DNA of 64,000 nt from Pontibacter anaerobius (GCF_026241195.1 NZ_JAPFQO010000011.1:1-64000); one strand, 5' to 3'; shown: positions 1 through 8,589, counted from the first letter of the stretch. A program made the numbers and translations. The notes: generated from the sequence alone by a model not told the origin.

Positions 1-110
1 ATTGTCTGTTTCCGGGTTTGTCATGTCCTTAAATTCACTTATTTAGAAACATTATACTTCTAATAAAACCGCTTTACTGTAGAACCTCTTCAGGCCTTAC
101 CAAGCTTGTT

Positions 111-314
111 TTATTTACGGTTGCGTTTAAAGGTTCTGGAAAACAGCACACCCAGAAAGGCTCCGTAGAGGGTGCTGTTCAATGGTTTCGAGCTGATGAG
201 GCAAGTACCATCGCATCCGTAGAAATAATAAAACAAATAGCCTAGTGTACCTCCTGCCACAGCGGCAGTTGCCAGTTTGGAAACTGCCCTGAGATTGTCC
301 TTTGTTAATCGCAT
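111..314 (-). CDS. DUF6132-type small membrane protein
   Basis: This 67-residue protein has two predicted hydrophobic segments, about residues 13-31 and 46-60. The loop between them carries the cysteine-containing motif GCDGTCLISS at about residues 33-42, followed by a small-residue helix. That arrangement matches the DUF6132 family of Bacteroidota, whose members are often found near rhodanese and other sulfur genes. The molecular function is unknown. The gene lies downstream of the SQR-like/RND operon in the same direction, but 320 bp separate them. It has its own CRP-type palindrome 75-90 bp upstream, so I read it as a separate unit of the same regulon. The two loop cysteines could bind a metal or sulfur species; that is inference. 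Confidence 0.75.
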   Translation of the reverse strand: MRLTKDNLRAVSKLATAAVAGGTLGYLFYYFYGCDGTCLISSKPLNSTLYGAFLGVLFSRTFKRNRK

Positions 315-388
315 TGGCCTTTCTTATAAAGTCAGTACTGCAGTGCGCAGCATGATTATCAAAGTTACAAGTTTGGGCAGACTTAAAC

Positions 389-404
389 TGTGACGTAAGT
401 CACA
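389..404. promoter_or_regulatory. CRP/FNR-type operator upstream of the DUF6132 gene
   Basis: The sequence TGTGACGTAAGTCACA is a perfect 6-bp inverted repeat with a 4-bp spacer. It fits the classical CRP pattern TGTGA-N6-TCACA. It lies 75-90 bp before the start codon of the minus-strand gene at 314. A closely related sequence, TGTAACTATAGTCACA, occurs upstream of the SQR-like operon at 8141. The rest of 315-638 shows no gene or further structure that I can support. Confidence 0.6.
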
Positions 405-638
405 AAGGTACATTCCCCAGTTAAAGTGCTTATCTATCAAAGTGTTAATAAGTGAATAAAAAGGAGGCATGATAGGGTGCGGCAGGTACTGATGAAAAAC
501 ATACTATTCCTCTTAACCCTGCGTCCTGCCTGCACGCCTTTGAGAAGTGATACTTTAGTAAATACCAAGGGTAGGGTAAAACCACTTACCTCAGGGCAAA
601 GATCGGTTCACATAAAGTATACTTTGGATCAGAGCAAA

Positions 639-824
639 CTAACTCTTCACACCTAATTTCTTCAGAATATCCTCCAGCAAACACCACTGCGTTAGGGAAG
701 ACTGCAGCAGGTTGGCCCCCACAAAGGCGGTAAACCACAACCAGTTAATGTTCACGTAAATAGCCAGAACTAGGCTTACAAGTATAAATGTTCCGGCAAA
801 GGCGCGTATCATTCTGTTTCTCAT
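639..824 (-). CDS. DUF2892 (YgaP-like) membrane protein
   Basis: This 61-residue protein has two hydrophobic stretches, about residues 7-25 and 28-46. A conserved-looking tail WCLLEDILKKLGVK follows. It fits DUF2892, the membrane module that in YgaP is joined to a rhodanese domain and that often stands alone in sulfur-metabolism clusters. It is the last gene of the operon, 18 bp after the PII-like gene. Its exact role is unknown. Its presence, with an SQR-like protein at the head of the operon, is the main reason to link the efflux genes to sulfur chemistry. A second Met at residue 5 could also be the start. Confidence 0.75.
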   Translation of the reverse strand: MRNRMIRAFAGTFILVSLVLAIYVNINWLWFTAFVGANLLQSSLTQWCLLEDILKKLGVKS

Positions 825-842
825 GTTTCTATAGTTTATTGG

Positions 843-1148
843 TTAGATATGTCTTTCGATGTCCACTACCACCACCCTTATCGGGTTGTTGGTTTCTAAC
901 TTGTTGTTAAACTCCTTCACCAGCTCAAAAAAGCTGTCTATTTTCTCGGGTTCGGTGAACGAGAAAAACATTAGGGATTCGTTACCACCTTTCTCACCCG
1001 GAAACCAGCTGAGGGTGGCGATAACGGAACTGGCATTCTTAAAGCCATCGATTTCTGTTCTGCTGAAAACTTCAATATTGGCTTTTTTAAATAGGGTCAG
1101 GATTTCCTTCTGGAACTCCGAAACCGATGTGACGATGAGTAATTTCAT
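843..1148 (-). CDS. PII-like small protein of an RND operon
   Basis: This 101-residue soluble protein appears to alternate strand-helix-strand-strand-helix-strand: MKLLIVT, a helix around residues 10-22, IEVFSRTEID, an SWFPG loop, SLMFFSFTE, a second helix, then IRVVVVDIE. That is the ferredoxin-like order of PII proteins and of the DUF3240-type proteins found beside heavy-metal RND pumps. I see no uridylylation-type T-loop tyrosine that I could defend. It follows the RND permease gene by 45 bp, and a strong hairpin lies in that gap. It probably senses a small ligand or metal for the pump. The fold is inferred from pattern only, and another small-ligand sensor fold is possible. Confidence 0.5.
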   Translation of the reverse strand: MKLLIVTSVSEFQKEILTLFKKANIEVFSRTEIDGFKNASSVIATLSWFPGEKGGNESLMFFSFTEPEKIDSFFELVKEFNNKLETNNPIRVVVVDIERHI

Positions 1149-1160
1149 GTTTTTGGAAGT

Positions 1161-1190
1161 ATGCCCGGAAGACTTTCACCTTCCGGGCAT
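1161..1190 (-). promoter_or_regulatory. intra-operon hairpin after the RND gene
   Basis: Arms 1161-1171 (ATGCCCGGAAG) and 1180-1190 form a perfect 11-bp stem with an 8-nt loop. It begins 4 bp past the RND stop codon and ends 12 bp before the next start codon. No U-run follows on the transcribed strand. It may therefore be an RNA stabiliser or partial attenuator that lowers expression of the two small genes relative to the pump, rather than a full terminator. Confidence 0.55.
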
Positions 1191-1193
1191 TTG

Positions 1194-4100
1194 TTAGTTA
1201 TGGTTTTTCTTTTCGATCATGTAATACACCAGTGGCACTACCAGCAGGGTGAGTACCGTAGAGGCGATGGTACCGCCCATCAGGGAGATGGCAAGGCCCT
1301 GGAAGATAGGGTCAAACAGGATCACGAAAGCTCCGATCACCACCGTTCCGGCGGTTAGTAGGATAGGAGTGGTCCGAACGGCACCGGCCTCAATCACGGC
1401 CTGTTTCAGTGGTATGCCTTCCTCCAGGCGCAGGTCCACAAAATCTATCAGCAGCACCGAGTTGCGCACCATGATACCGGCCAGCGCGATCATACCTATA
1501 AAGGATGTGGCGGTGAAGAAGGCCCCCATGATCCAGTGCCCCAGGATGATGCCCACCATGGAAAGCGGAATGGCCACCATCATCACAATAGGCGTTTTAT
1601 AGTTCTGAAACCAGCCCACGATCAGGATGTAGATGATGAAGATGACCCCGGCAAAGGCAATACCCAGATCCCGGAACACGTCCAGTGTGATTTGCCATTC
1701 GCCGTCCCACTTCACGGTAAAGTCGTCTTCGTAGGCAGGCTGCTGGCTGTAGAGCTCGTTTATACTATAGCCGCGCGGAAGGTCTATTGCTTTCAGCTTT
1801 TCCTCCATACCCAGGATGGCGTACACCGGGCTCTCCAGTTCTTCGGCCATGTCGGCCATCACGTATACCACCCGCTTCTGGTTTTTCCGGAAAATGCTCT
1901 TGTCCCTTGTTTCCTCCTTCACCTGCACCAGGTCGCCTATACTTACCATGTGGCCGGTCTGGGAAGCGATCTTTAATTGGGAAATGTCGCTGAGAGATGA
2001 CTTATCCTGCTCGTTCATGGCCAGCACAATGCCCGCACGCTGCGTAGCATCTTCGTTGTACAGGTAGCTGATAGCCCGTTCGCCCATGGCCGAGTTCATA
2101 CTATACACGATCTGCTGGGGGGCGATGCCATAGCGCATGGCTTTCTCCTTGTCAATCTCAAATTTGTACTCTGTCTGGTCTGCCTCCACCATCCAGTCTA
2201 CATCTACTACATCGCTGGTGCTGTTGAGGATTTTCTGCAGGCTGTCTGCTATGGCGATCTGCGTCTGGTAATCGGGGCCGTATACTTCCGCCACTATAGT
2301 TGAAAGCACGGGCGGGCCTGGCGGCACCTCTACAATTTTGACGTTTGCGTTATACTTGCCTGCGATGTTCTGTATTTCAGGGCGCAGCAGTTTGGCAATG
2401 GCATGGCTGGCCTCGCTTCGTTCGGCTTTGTCCTTTAAATTTACCTGGATATCGGCTGTGTTGCTGGAGCCGCGCAGGTCATAGTGCCGCACCAGTCCGT
2501 TAAAGGTGATGGGGGCGGAAGTGCCCACATAGCTTTGGTAGCTTACCACCTCAGGCCGCTGAGACAGGTACTGGCCGATTTCCCTTGATACCACGGCGGT
2601 GCGCTCCAGCGTCGTTCCTTCCGGCATGTCGATCACCACCTGAAACTCGTTCTTGTTATCAAAAGGAAGCATTTTTACCGCTACAGATTTGGTGAAGAAC
2701 AAACCCAGAGACGCGATTAAAAGCAGGGTGGTAGTGCCCAGAAAAGCCCAGCGAATTTTGGCATTCTCAATCAGCGGTGTCTCAAACTTGTTGTATAGTT
2801 TGTAGATCAGCGAGTCTTCTACCCGAACTTCTTTCTCCTCAGCCTTTTTCCCGTTTTTCTTTTCTTTCTCCTGCAGGAAGATCATCCCCAGGTATGGTGT
2901 AATGGTTAAAGCCACAAACAGCGACAGGATCATGGCGATAGAGGCACCGATTGGCATGGGACTCATGTAAGGACCCATCAGGCCGCTTACAAAAGCCATG
3001 GGCAACACAGAGGCGATCACCGTGAAGGTAGCAAGTATGGTAGGGTTGCCCACTTCATTGATGGCATACAAGGCTGCTTGCTTAAAAGGCAGGCGCTTCA
3101 TCTTAAAGTGCCGGTGCATGTTCTCGGCGATGATGATGGAATCGTCTACCACGATACCTGTTACAAAAACAAGGGCAAACAGCGTGATGCGGTTAAGCGT
3201 GTAGTCTAGCAGGTAGTAGCTGAGCAGCGTAAGGGCAAATGTGATGGGCACTGACAGGAACACCACCAGGCCGCCGCGCCAGCCCATCGCCAGCATCACC
3301 ACAAAAGTTACAGCCACAATAGCGCCTATCAGGTGCAGCAGCAGTTCCGATACTTTGTGCGATGCCGTCTCGCCATAGTTACGGGTAACCTCAACGTGTA
3401 CACCATCCGGTATCAGGCTCATTTTCAGGTGTTCTACTTTAGTCAGGATCACATCGGCCAGTTTCATGGCATCTGCACCCTTTATTTTGGCTACCGAGAT
3501 GGTTACCGCCGGGTACTCAGAAGTATAACCGTTTGGTGATTCGGTGCCTTTGCCGTAGCCAAAGGTTACATACTCTTTCGGGATCTCGGGGCCATCCTGC
3601 ACCTGCGCAATTTGCCTTAAGTATACTGGCTGTCCGTGCTGCGTTCCAACGATAAGGTTCTCCACATCATCAGCAGACTCCAAAAAGCTGCCTGTGTTCA
3701 CCACAAACTCCACGTCGTTTCGGTTAAAGTTTCCGGACGAAAGCTGCTGGTTGCTTGCCTGTATCTTCTGGGTTACGCCCAGGAAATCAACACCGCTGGC
3801 AGCCATTTTGTCTTTGTCCAGCACAACGCGCAGCTGGCGGCTTCGGCCCCCGATCTTTTTGGTGATGGACACGTCCGGTACTTTTTCTATCTCGTGGGTA
3901 AGCTCATTGGCTATCTGCCGTAACTGGTAATCGTCGTAGCGTTCGCTCCACAGCGTTAGGCCAAGCACCGGCACATCGTCAATAGCGCGTGTTTTTACCA
4001 AAGGCATGGTTACACCTTCCGGCATCTGGTCCATGTGTTTCATCAGCTCGTTGTAAAGCTTAACATAAGAGCGCTCAATGTCTTCGCCCACCAGAAACTG

Positions 4101-4394
4101 CACCGTTACCATACCCTGCTCCTTCATGGAGGTAGCATATACATACTCCACACCCGGAATATTGGAAACCATCTTCTCCAGCGGTTTTATAACGCGCGAT
4201 TCCAATTCAGTGGGGCTTGCACCGGGGTACCCGACAAAGATATCGGCCATCGGTACATCTATCTGCGGCTCTTCCTCTCTCGGGATCAGAAACGAACTAT
4301 ACACCCCGATCACCATGAACACGATCATGAGGAGTACCGTCAGTTTTGAATCCAGGAAGCCCTTGGCAATTTTGCCAGCTAATCCTTCTTTCAT
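1194..4394 (-). CDS. RND efflux permease (AcrB/MexF-like, HAE1 type)
   Basis: This 1066-residue inner-membrane proton/substrate antiporter has the length expected for the family. A first membrane helix at about residues 17-36 is followed by porter-domain text typical of RND pumps (GYPGASPTELESRV). TM4 carries the VVDDSIIIAEN sequence; its aspartate pair is the usual proton relay of the HAE1 group. The second half repeats the plan, with the C-terminal helices from about residue 910 and MVRNSVLLIDFVD near residue 985. An insertion rich in Lys/Glu lies in the central cytoplasmic loop, about residues 510-530. It sits 33 bp downstream of the adaptor gene and follows the outer membrane factor, so the tripartite pump is complete. 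The substrate is not evident. The SQR-like and DUF2892 neighbours suggest a sulfur-related compound, metal or oxidant rather than a classical drug; that is inference. Confidence 0.9.
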   Translation of the reverse strand: MKEGLAGKIAKGFLDSKLTVLLMIVFMVIGVYSSFLIPREEEPQIDVPMADIFVGYPGASPTELESRVIKPLEKMVSNIPGVEYVYATSMKEQGMVTVQFLVGEDIERSYVKLYNELMKHMDQMPEGVTMPLVKTRAIDDVPVLGLTLWSERYDDYQLRQIANELTHEIEKVPDVSITKKIGGRSRQLRVVLDKDKMAASGVDFLGVTQKIQASNQQLSSGNFNRNDVEFVVNTGSFLESADDVENLIVGTQHGQPVYLRQIAQVQDGPEIPKEYVTFGYGKGTESPNGYTSEYPAVTISVAKIKGADAMKLADVILTKVEHLKMSLIPDGVHVEVTRNYGETASHKVSELLLHLIGAIVAVTFVVMLAMGWRGGLVVFLSVPITFALTLLSYYLLDYTLNRITLFALVFVTGIVVDDSIIIAENMHRHFKMKRLPFKQAALYAINEVGNPTILATFTVIASVLPMAFVSGLMGPYMSPMPIGASIAMILSLFVALTITPYLGMIFLQEKEKKNGKKAEEKEVRVEDSLIYKLYNKFETPLIENAKIRWAFLGTTTLLLIASLGLFFTKSVAVKMLPFDNKNEFQVVIDMPEGTTLERTAVVSREIGQYLSQRPEVVSYQSYVGTSAPITFNGLVRHYDLRGSSNTADIQVNLKDKAERSEASHAIAKLLRPEIQNIAGKYNANVKIVEVPPGPPVLSTIVAEVYGPDYQTQIAIADSLQKILNSTSDVVDVDWMVEADQTEYKFEIDKEKAMRYGIAPQQIVYSMNSAMGERAISYLYNEDATQRAGIVLAMNEQDKSSLSDISQLKIASQTGHMVSIGDLVQVKEETRDKSIFRKNQKRVVYVMADMAEELESPVYAILGMEEKLKAIDLPRGYSINELYSQQPAYEDDFTVKWDGEWQITLDVFRDLGIAFAGVIFIIYILIVGWFQNYKTPIVMMVAIPLSMVGIILGHWIMGAFFTATSFIGMIALAGIMVRNSVLLIDFVDLRLEEGIPLKQAVIEAGAVRTTPILLTAGTVVIGAFVILFDPIFQGLAISLMGGTIASTVLTLLVVPLVYYMIEKKNHN

Positions 4395-4427
4395 CTCAAG
4401 TATATTTTGAAGCCTTTGAAAAGGGGG

Positions 4428-5504
4428 TTATTTAATGGTGATGTGGGCGCCGTTGTATAGTTTGCCATCTGCCCGGGCTATGTACTTTTCATTTGCACCC
4501 AGGCCCGAAAGCACCTCCACCTCATTTCCGAAGCTTCGGCCCACGCGCACCCATCTGAGTATGGCCGTGTTTTGCTCGCTGGGCGTATAAATGCCCGTTA
4601 AATCGCCCAGCGCTACAATAGCATCAGCCGGAACCAACACGTTGTTAGGAACATTACTGTTGCTGGTCGGGAACTGCACACTGGCATACATCCCCGAAAG
4701 TACCCTGGCGTCCGTGTCATCAAGCGCTATTTTCACCAAGTATTGTCCACCCGAATGGATAGCAGAGGTGCTTATTTCGGTAACCTTGCCACTAAGGGTT
4801 TTGTCTATAGATTTTACCAGAACCTTTACAGCAGCACCTGTTTGTATAGCTGAGATTTCAGACTCTGGAACGCTGGCGGTTACCTGGTATTTGCCGGGGG
4901 CTTCTATGGAAAGGAGCGGCGCGCCGGGGTTGGCCATATCTCCTACCTCCACAAATTTGCCTGTTACCACCCCGTCAAAAGGGGCCGTTATGTTGGCATA
5001 AGCAAACTGTGCGTTGATCTCGTTTTTCATCTGCCTGGCCCCATCCAGCCTGGCTTTGGCCATTTCATAGTTAGCCGTCATATCGTCCAGTTCCTTCTGT
5101 GTGGCGCTGTTGTCGGCGAACAAAGCCTTAAACCGTTGATAGTCTTTGGCTGCATTTTCGTATGCCACAGTGGCCTCGGTTATGCCGGCATTTACCTGGG
5201 CGCGTTTGGCCTGCAGGTCTGTGTTATTAATTGAAATGAGCAGCTGCCCCTTCCTGACTTCATCTCCGATCTTAACTTTGATCCGGTTGATGTAACCCAT
5301 GTTACGGGTGCTGAGCGTGGCGCTGTTTACAGCCTCCACTTTGCCGCTTGCTGTAACAAAAGTATGGTTGGTGCCGGAAGGCGATACCACCGAAACTTCC
5401 ACAGCAGATTGGGCATCTGGTTTAGAAACGTGTTCTGAGCCACCGCAGCTTGATAGGAAGGTAACAGCCCCAAGTATACTCAGTATGTATAGTTTTGATT
5501 TCAT
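4428..5504 (-). CDS. RND periplasmic adaptor lipoprotein (HlyD/AcrA-like)
   Basis: This 358-residue membrane fusion protein links the RND permease to the outer membrane factor. The N-terminus is a lipoprotein signal ending in the lipobox LSSC at about residue 20. A lipoyl-type half motif follows (GYINRIKVKIGDEVRKGQLL, about 70-90), then a coiled-coil hairpin of about residues 105-165. The second lipoyl half is ITAPFDGVVTGKFVEVGD (about 172-190), and beta-barrel and membrane-proximal segments complete the protein. It is 7 bp downstream of the TolC-like gene and 33 bp upstream of the permease, so the three are certainly one operon. The length is typical. Confidence 0.9.
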   Translation of the reverse strand: MKSKLYILSILGAVTFLSSCGGSEHVSKPDAQSAVEVSVVSPSGTNHTFVTASGKVEAVNSATLSTRNMGYINRIKVKIGDEVRKGQLLISINNTDLQAKRAQVNAGITEATVAYENAAKDYQRFKALFADNSATQKELDDMTANYEMAKARLDGARQMKNEINAQFAYANITAPFDGVVTGKFVEVGDMANPGAPLLSIEAPGKYQVTASVPESEISAIQTGAAVKVLVKSIDKTLSGKVTEISTSAIHSGGQYLVKIALDDTDARVLSGMYASVQFPTSNSNVPNNVLVPADAIVALGDLTGIYTPSEQNTAILRWVRVGRSFGNEVEVLSGLGANEKYIARADGKLYNGAHITIK

Positions 5505-5511
5505 GTTGATT

Positions 5512-6825
5512 TTATTCTATGGTTAAAAATTTCAGGTATACTTGTGCGAAGTTGTATTCAAATACTGCCTGGTAGTATTCCATTTGCTTCTGAGAAAGCT
5601 GGGTCTCCGATAGCAGCAGCTCAGTCGTTTTTTCCAGTCCCTGTTCAAACCGCTTGCTCCTGATTCTGAGTGATTCCTTCGCCTGTTCCTGGGCTAATCT
5701 GGTCAGGTTCAGCTTATTCTCAGAATCTTTGAGGGCGCGGAGGGCTCTACTGATCTCCAGTTCGTTCTGCGAAACATACTGCTCATACTCCAGCTTTGCC
5801 TTTTCGTATGCAGCCTTGCTTTTCTGTACCTGGCCGAAGCGCTTTGCCCCATCAAACACATTCCAACTGAGTTGCATGCCCACCAGGTAGCCGTTGGCAT
5901 CCCCTGTAAAAAGGGCATTATCGTACAGCTCGTAGCTTCCAAAGGCGTTCAGGCGGGGCAGAAACGTCATTTTATCCGCCTGAAGCATGTCCTCGTGTGC
6001 TTCTGTGGCCAACTCCATGGCACGTATGTCTGCCCTTTGAGCTGGCACCTCCGCTGAAAACTGCTGCGGATGAGACGACAGCTGTAAAGAATCGGTAGGT
6101 CTTAGAACCACATTATCCGGCTCATCCATCAAAAAGGCGATGTAATCCGACACGTTGCTGATATTGCTTCGGGCATACTGTAGCTGGTTGTTGATCTCAG
6201 ACACGCGTATTTCTACAGCCAGTACATCCGACCGTTGCAGGTAGCCCTGCTTGAAGCTGTTCTCAGCCATTTTTTTATTCGCAAGGGCCGTTTCCCGGGC
6301 TTTTTCCAGCACATCAACTGCCTTGTAGGCCAGCTGCAACTCCATGTAGGCTTTTTCTACCTCCAGCAGCATGTAGTCAATGGTTCGCGCTGCCTGTAGC
6401 TCGGTTGCTTTTACTTTGGTTTTTGCTGCCCTGCGCTGGTAAACGCCATCCAGGTTCAGCAAAGGCTGCTCCACCGCCACTTTGGTGGCGAAATTGGTGA
6501 CCCGCTCAGGGTTGTTTAAGGAGTTTGGGTCAAAATCGCGTTGGGAGATGATCTCCTGATTTAATTTTGAGCCAAATGCCATCAAAGGGTTTGTGGTAGT
6601 ATAGCCTGTGTGGGAAAGGGTGATGTTTGGCAGAAAAACAGAGTTGGTCTGCCTGTAGTCGGCAAGGGATTCCAAGAACTCTTGTTGCGAGATCTTGATC
6701 CCACGGTTGTGTTCCACTACTTTCTCCAGCACCTCTTCCTTGGCGACAGGTTTAATTTCCTGTGCCTGTACCAGCTTGCCCGGCAATAAAAGCAGTACAA
6801 CGAAATAGAGTATCTTCTTTCTCAT
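5512..6825 (-). CDS. TolC-family outer membrane efflux protein
   Basis: I chose the ATG at 6825, which gives 437 residues. It begins with a clear signal peptide (MRKKILYFVVLLLLPG, cleavage after about QAQ) and leaves 20 bp after the upstream flavoprotein gene. A start 60 bp upstream would overlap that gene and put 20 charged residues before the signal. The mature part shows two related halves of long amphipathic helices, with the usual small TolC motifs (QPLLNLDGVYQRRAAK; QLSWNVFDGAKRFGQV). These form the trimeric outer-membrane channel of the pump encoded by the next two genes. A carrier role outside this RND system is unlikely, given the 7-bp spacing to the adaptor. Confidence 0.9.
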   Translation of the reverse strand: MRKKILYFVVLLLLPGKLVQAQEIKPVAKEEVLEKVVEHNRGIKISQQEFLESLADYRQTNSVFLPNITLSHTGYTTTNPLMAFGSKLNQEIISQRDFDPNSLNNPERVTNFATKVAVEQPLLNLDGVYQRRAAKTKVKATELQAARTIDYMLLEVEKAYMELQLAYKAVDVLEKARETALANKKMAENSFKQGYLQRSDVLAVEIRVSEINNQLQYARSNISNVSDYIAFLMDEPDNVVLRPTDSLQLSSHPQQFSAEVPAQRADIRAMELATEAHEDMLQADKMTFLPRLNAFGSYELYDNALFTGDANGYLVGMQLSWNVFDGAKRFGQVQKSKAAYEKAKLEYEQYVSQNELEISRALRALKDSENKLNLTRLAQEQAKESLRIRSKRFEQGLEKTTELLLSETQLSQKQMEYYQAVFEYNFAQVYLKFLTIE

Positions 6826-6845
6826 CTTAGTCAGTTGTTTGCGCT

Positions 6846-7997
6846 TTAGAAGTTTTTGAAAAACCAGTATTTCTCGGACCACCATTTAGACCAGTGGCTT
6901 AAGTGCTCCGGCGTTTTCATTTTTACTTCGGGGGTGGGGGAGGTGTAGAAGTTGCCTTCTGTGGCGCTGGCCTTACCTTTGCCATACTCAATAAAGAACT
7001 GGCCTTCGCCGTTAAAGCTTTTGTCTGGGTCCTTTCCGGCTATCTTTCTTCCGATGTTGTGGGCTACCACGGCGCCTTGCTGCTTCGCGAAAAAGCCTAT
7101 TTTAGGTAACGACACGCCTATTTCCAGCGGAACGTCTGTAATGTCTCCAATGGCGTACACATCCGGGAAAGCTGTCTCCATGGTGTTCCTGTCAACATTT
7201 ACCCAACCTGACTCACCAGCTAATGCGCTGTTCTGTATGGCAACCGGACTCTGTTGTTTTGGAGTATAAGCCAGCAAGTCAAATTCATACTTTTCCCCGT
7301 TGCTGAACACAAGTGTGTTTTCTGAAACGGAGATGAACTGGTGATTCGGGTAGTACTTGATCCCTTTTTGCTCCAGCAGTCCCTTCAGCTCATCAGACAG
7401 CTCTTTACCTGCAAATTCCATGGGCCCACCTTCCGGCGTGAACAGACTGATCTCAGTTTTGCTGCTCAGGCCACTCCTGGCAATAAAGTCATCTATCAGC
7501 ATGGCTGCCTCATAAGGAGCTGCCGGGCTCTTGAAGGGGAGAGAGGAAATCAAAATAGCAATTTTACCGCCATCAAACTTCTCCAGGTTTTCGTTGAATT
7601 TGGTAGCCCCTTTAACTGTGAAAAAGTTGTGGCCATATGCGGCTAGCGGCTGCTCGTAAACTTGTTCAACCCCCAGCGAGACCACCATATAGTCGCCTTT
7701 GTATACCTCGCCATTAACGGTAACCGATATGTTCTCAGGGTCTATCTTTTCAATTTCTCCCTTAATGACCTTTAGCCCCGGTGCATCTAATTTCCTGATG
7801 TTTTCATAGATCTGGTTAGGTTTTCTGCTGCCCACCATAAGCCATGGCAAAGAAGGGGAGTAAAGGCTCTTTTCCTCTTTTTCGAATACAATGATTTCCA
7901 AAAGGTTGATGCCTTCCTCATTGCCGCTGTTCTTGCTGAGTTCTCTGGCTGTTACTACACCGCCTGTTCCGGCACCCAAGACTAATATCCTTTTCAT
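6846..7997 (-). CDS. SQR-like FAD oxidoreductase without cysteines
   Basis: This 383-residue protein belongs to the pyridine nucleotide-disulfide/SQR superfamily. It has an N-terminal FAD-binding motif (VLGAGTGGVVTAREL, residues 5-19) and the late FAD-binding motif DVYAIGDIT near residue 290. The C-terminal aromatic tail WSKWWSEKYWFFKNF suits membrane association, as in sulfide:quinone oxidoreductases. In SQR relatives a segment resembling PFKCPPAPYEAA carries a catalytic cysteine. Here it reads PFKSPAAPYEAA, and the whole protein contains no cysteine, so the classical sulfide-oxidising disulfide cannot form. It heads the RND operon, and two CRP-type palindromes lie 144-180 bp upstream. It may be a quinone reductase with another substrate, or an inactive or sensor form. 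Confidence 0.8.
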   Translation of the reverse strand: MKRILVLGAGTGGVVTARELSKNSGNEEGINLLEIIVFEKEEKSLYSPSLPWLMVGSRKPNQIYENIRKLDAPGLKVIKGEIEKIDPENISVTVNGEVYKGDYMVVSLGVEQVYEQPLAAYGHNFFTVKGATKFNENLEKFDGGKIAILISSLPFKSPAAPYEAAMLIDDFIARSGLSSKTEISLFTPEGGPMEFAGKELSDELKGLLEQKGIKYYPNHQFISVSENTLVFSNGEKYEFDLLAYTPKQQSPVAIQNSALAGESGWVNVDRNTMETAFPDVYAIGDITDVPLEIGVSLPKIGFFAKQQGAVVAHNIGRKIAGKDPDKSFNGEGQFFIEYGKGKASATEGNFYTSPTPEVKMKTPEHLSHWSKWWSEKYWFFKNF

Positions 7998-8140
7998 GAT
8001 CTAATTGATTTATAGTGTTACACATTCCCGCACAAGCCCCCTGCAAATTCATTGTTATACTTAAGAGACGCCCTTCACCAGGTGGGGAGGCTTGGCCAGT
8101 TTTTATGATGACAAAGGAAGAGGGTAAGGGAGCGGATGTT

Positions 8141-8156
8141 TGTAACTATAGTCACA
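8141..8156. promoter_or_regulatory. CRP/FNR-type operator upstream of the SQR/RND operon
   Basis: TGTAACTATAGTCACA fits TGTRA-N6-TCACA and differs from the palindrome at 389 at one arm position plus the spacer. It lies 144 bp before the start codon at 7997. Confidence 0.5.
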
Positions 8157-8163
8157 CTCAAAA

Positions 8164-8177
8164 ATGACATTCGTCAT
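8164..8177. promoter_or_regulatory. second CRP/FNR-like half-site pair
   Basis: ATGACATTCGTCAT is a 5-bp inverted repeat with a 4-bp spacer. It sits 7 bp upstream of the previous site and shares the TGAC-N4-GTCA core with the site at 389. A tandem operator is plausible. Confidence 0.4.
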
Positions 8178-8246
8178 GTTTGAAGCATTTGGGAGGGTGG
8201 TAGAGCTTCCCCTTCCGCTGTAGCTCGGGCGCTGGAGAGGTATAAC

Positions 8247-8420
8247 ATGATTCTGCTCAAACGCTACCGCAGGAAAATGGCCTTTAAGCGCTATATGCCA
8301 AAGACATTCTTCGGGTGAGGGTTCAGATGGATGTTTGCAAGATTGACACCGGCATTTATCAGTACATGGCTATTGCTGACTTCAGCCGCTCCTCGGGCCT
8401 GCTTCTGAGCGAGCTAGGCC
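8247..8420 (+). pseudogene. decayed IS481-like transposase fragment
   Basis: Two frames read as pieces of an integrase-core transposase. The first is LLKRYRRKMAFKRYMPK from 8247. After a stop and frameshift near 8315 comes RVQMDVCKIDTGIYQYMAIADFSR. The latter resembles the start of the DDE catalytic domain (first aspartate in QMD) of IS481/IS3-type elements. The following reading is not recognisable, so only a small central part survives. It lies just outside the left end of the island. Confidence 0.5.
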
Positions 8421-8589
8421 GGGTGCTGCTCTCCCCAGGCAAGGCCCCGGCGTGCACTGAGAGGCTGTCCAATCTTTCGAGGAGCAAGGAGTGGCCTTCG
8501 GAGATAATTGCCGACCACCTCACGGATGGGGCCCAAAAGTTTGTGGAGGGGCGACAAGGCCTCCTCGCGGCTCTCGCTGCTGCTCTGGG

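Noticed and set aside
492..656. 54-codon plus-strand frame starting MKNILFLLTL
   Set aside because: It overlaps the end of the DUF2892 gene, shows no family pattern after residue 10, and the AAGGAGG upstream is misplaced for its start.
1249..4410. Several 65-146-codon plus-strand frames opposite the RND permease
   Set aside because: They are antisense to a gene with clear conserved motifs and have the odd Ser/Arg/His-rich content of shadow frames.
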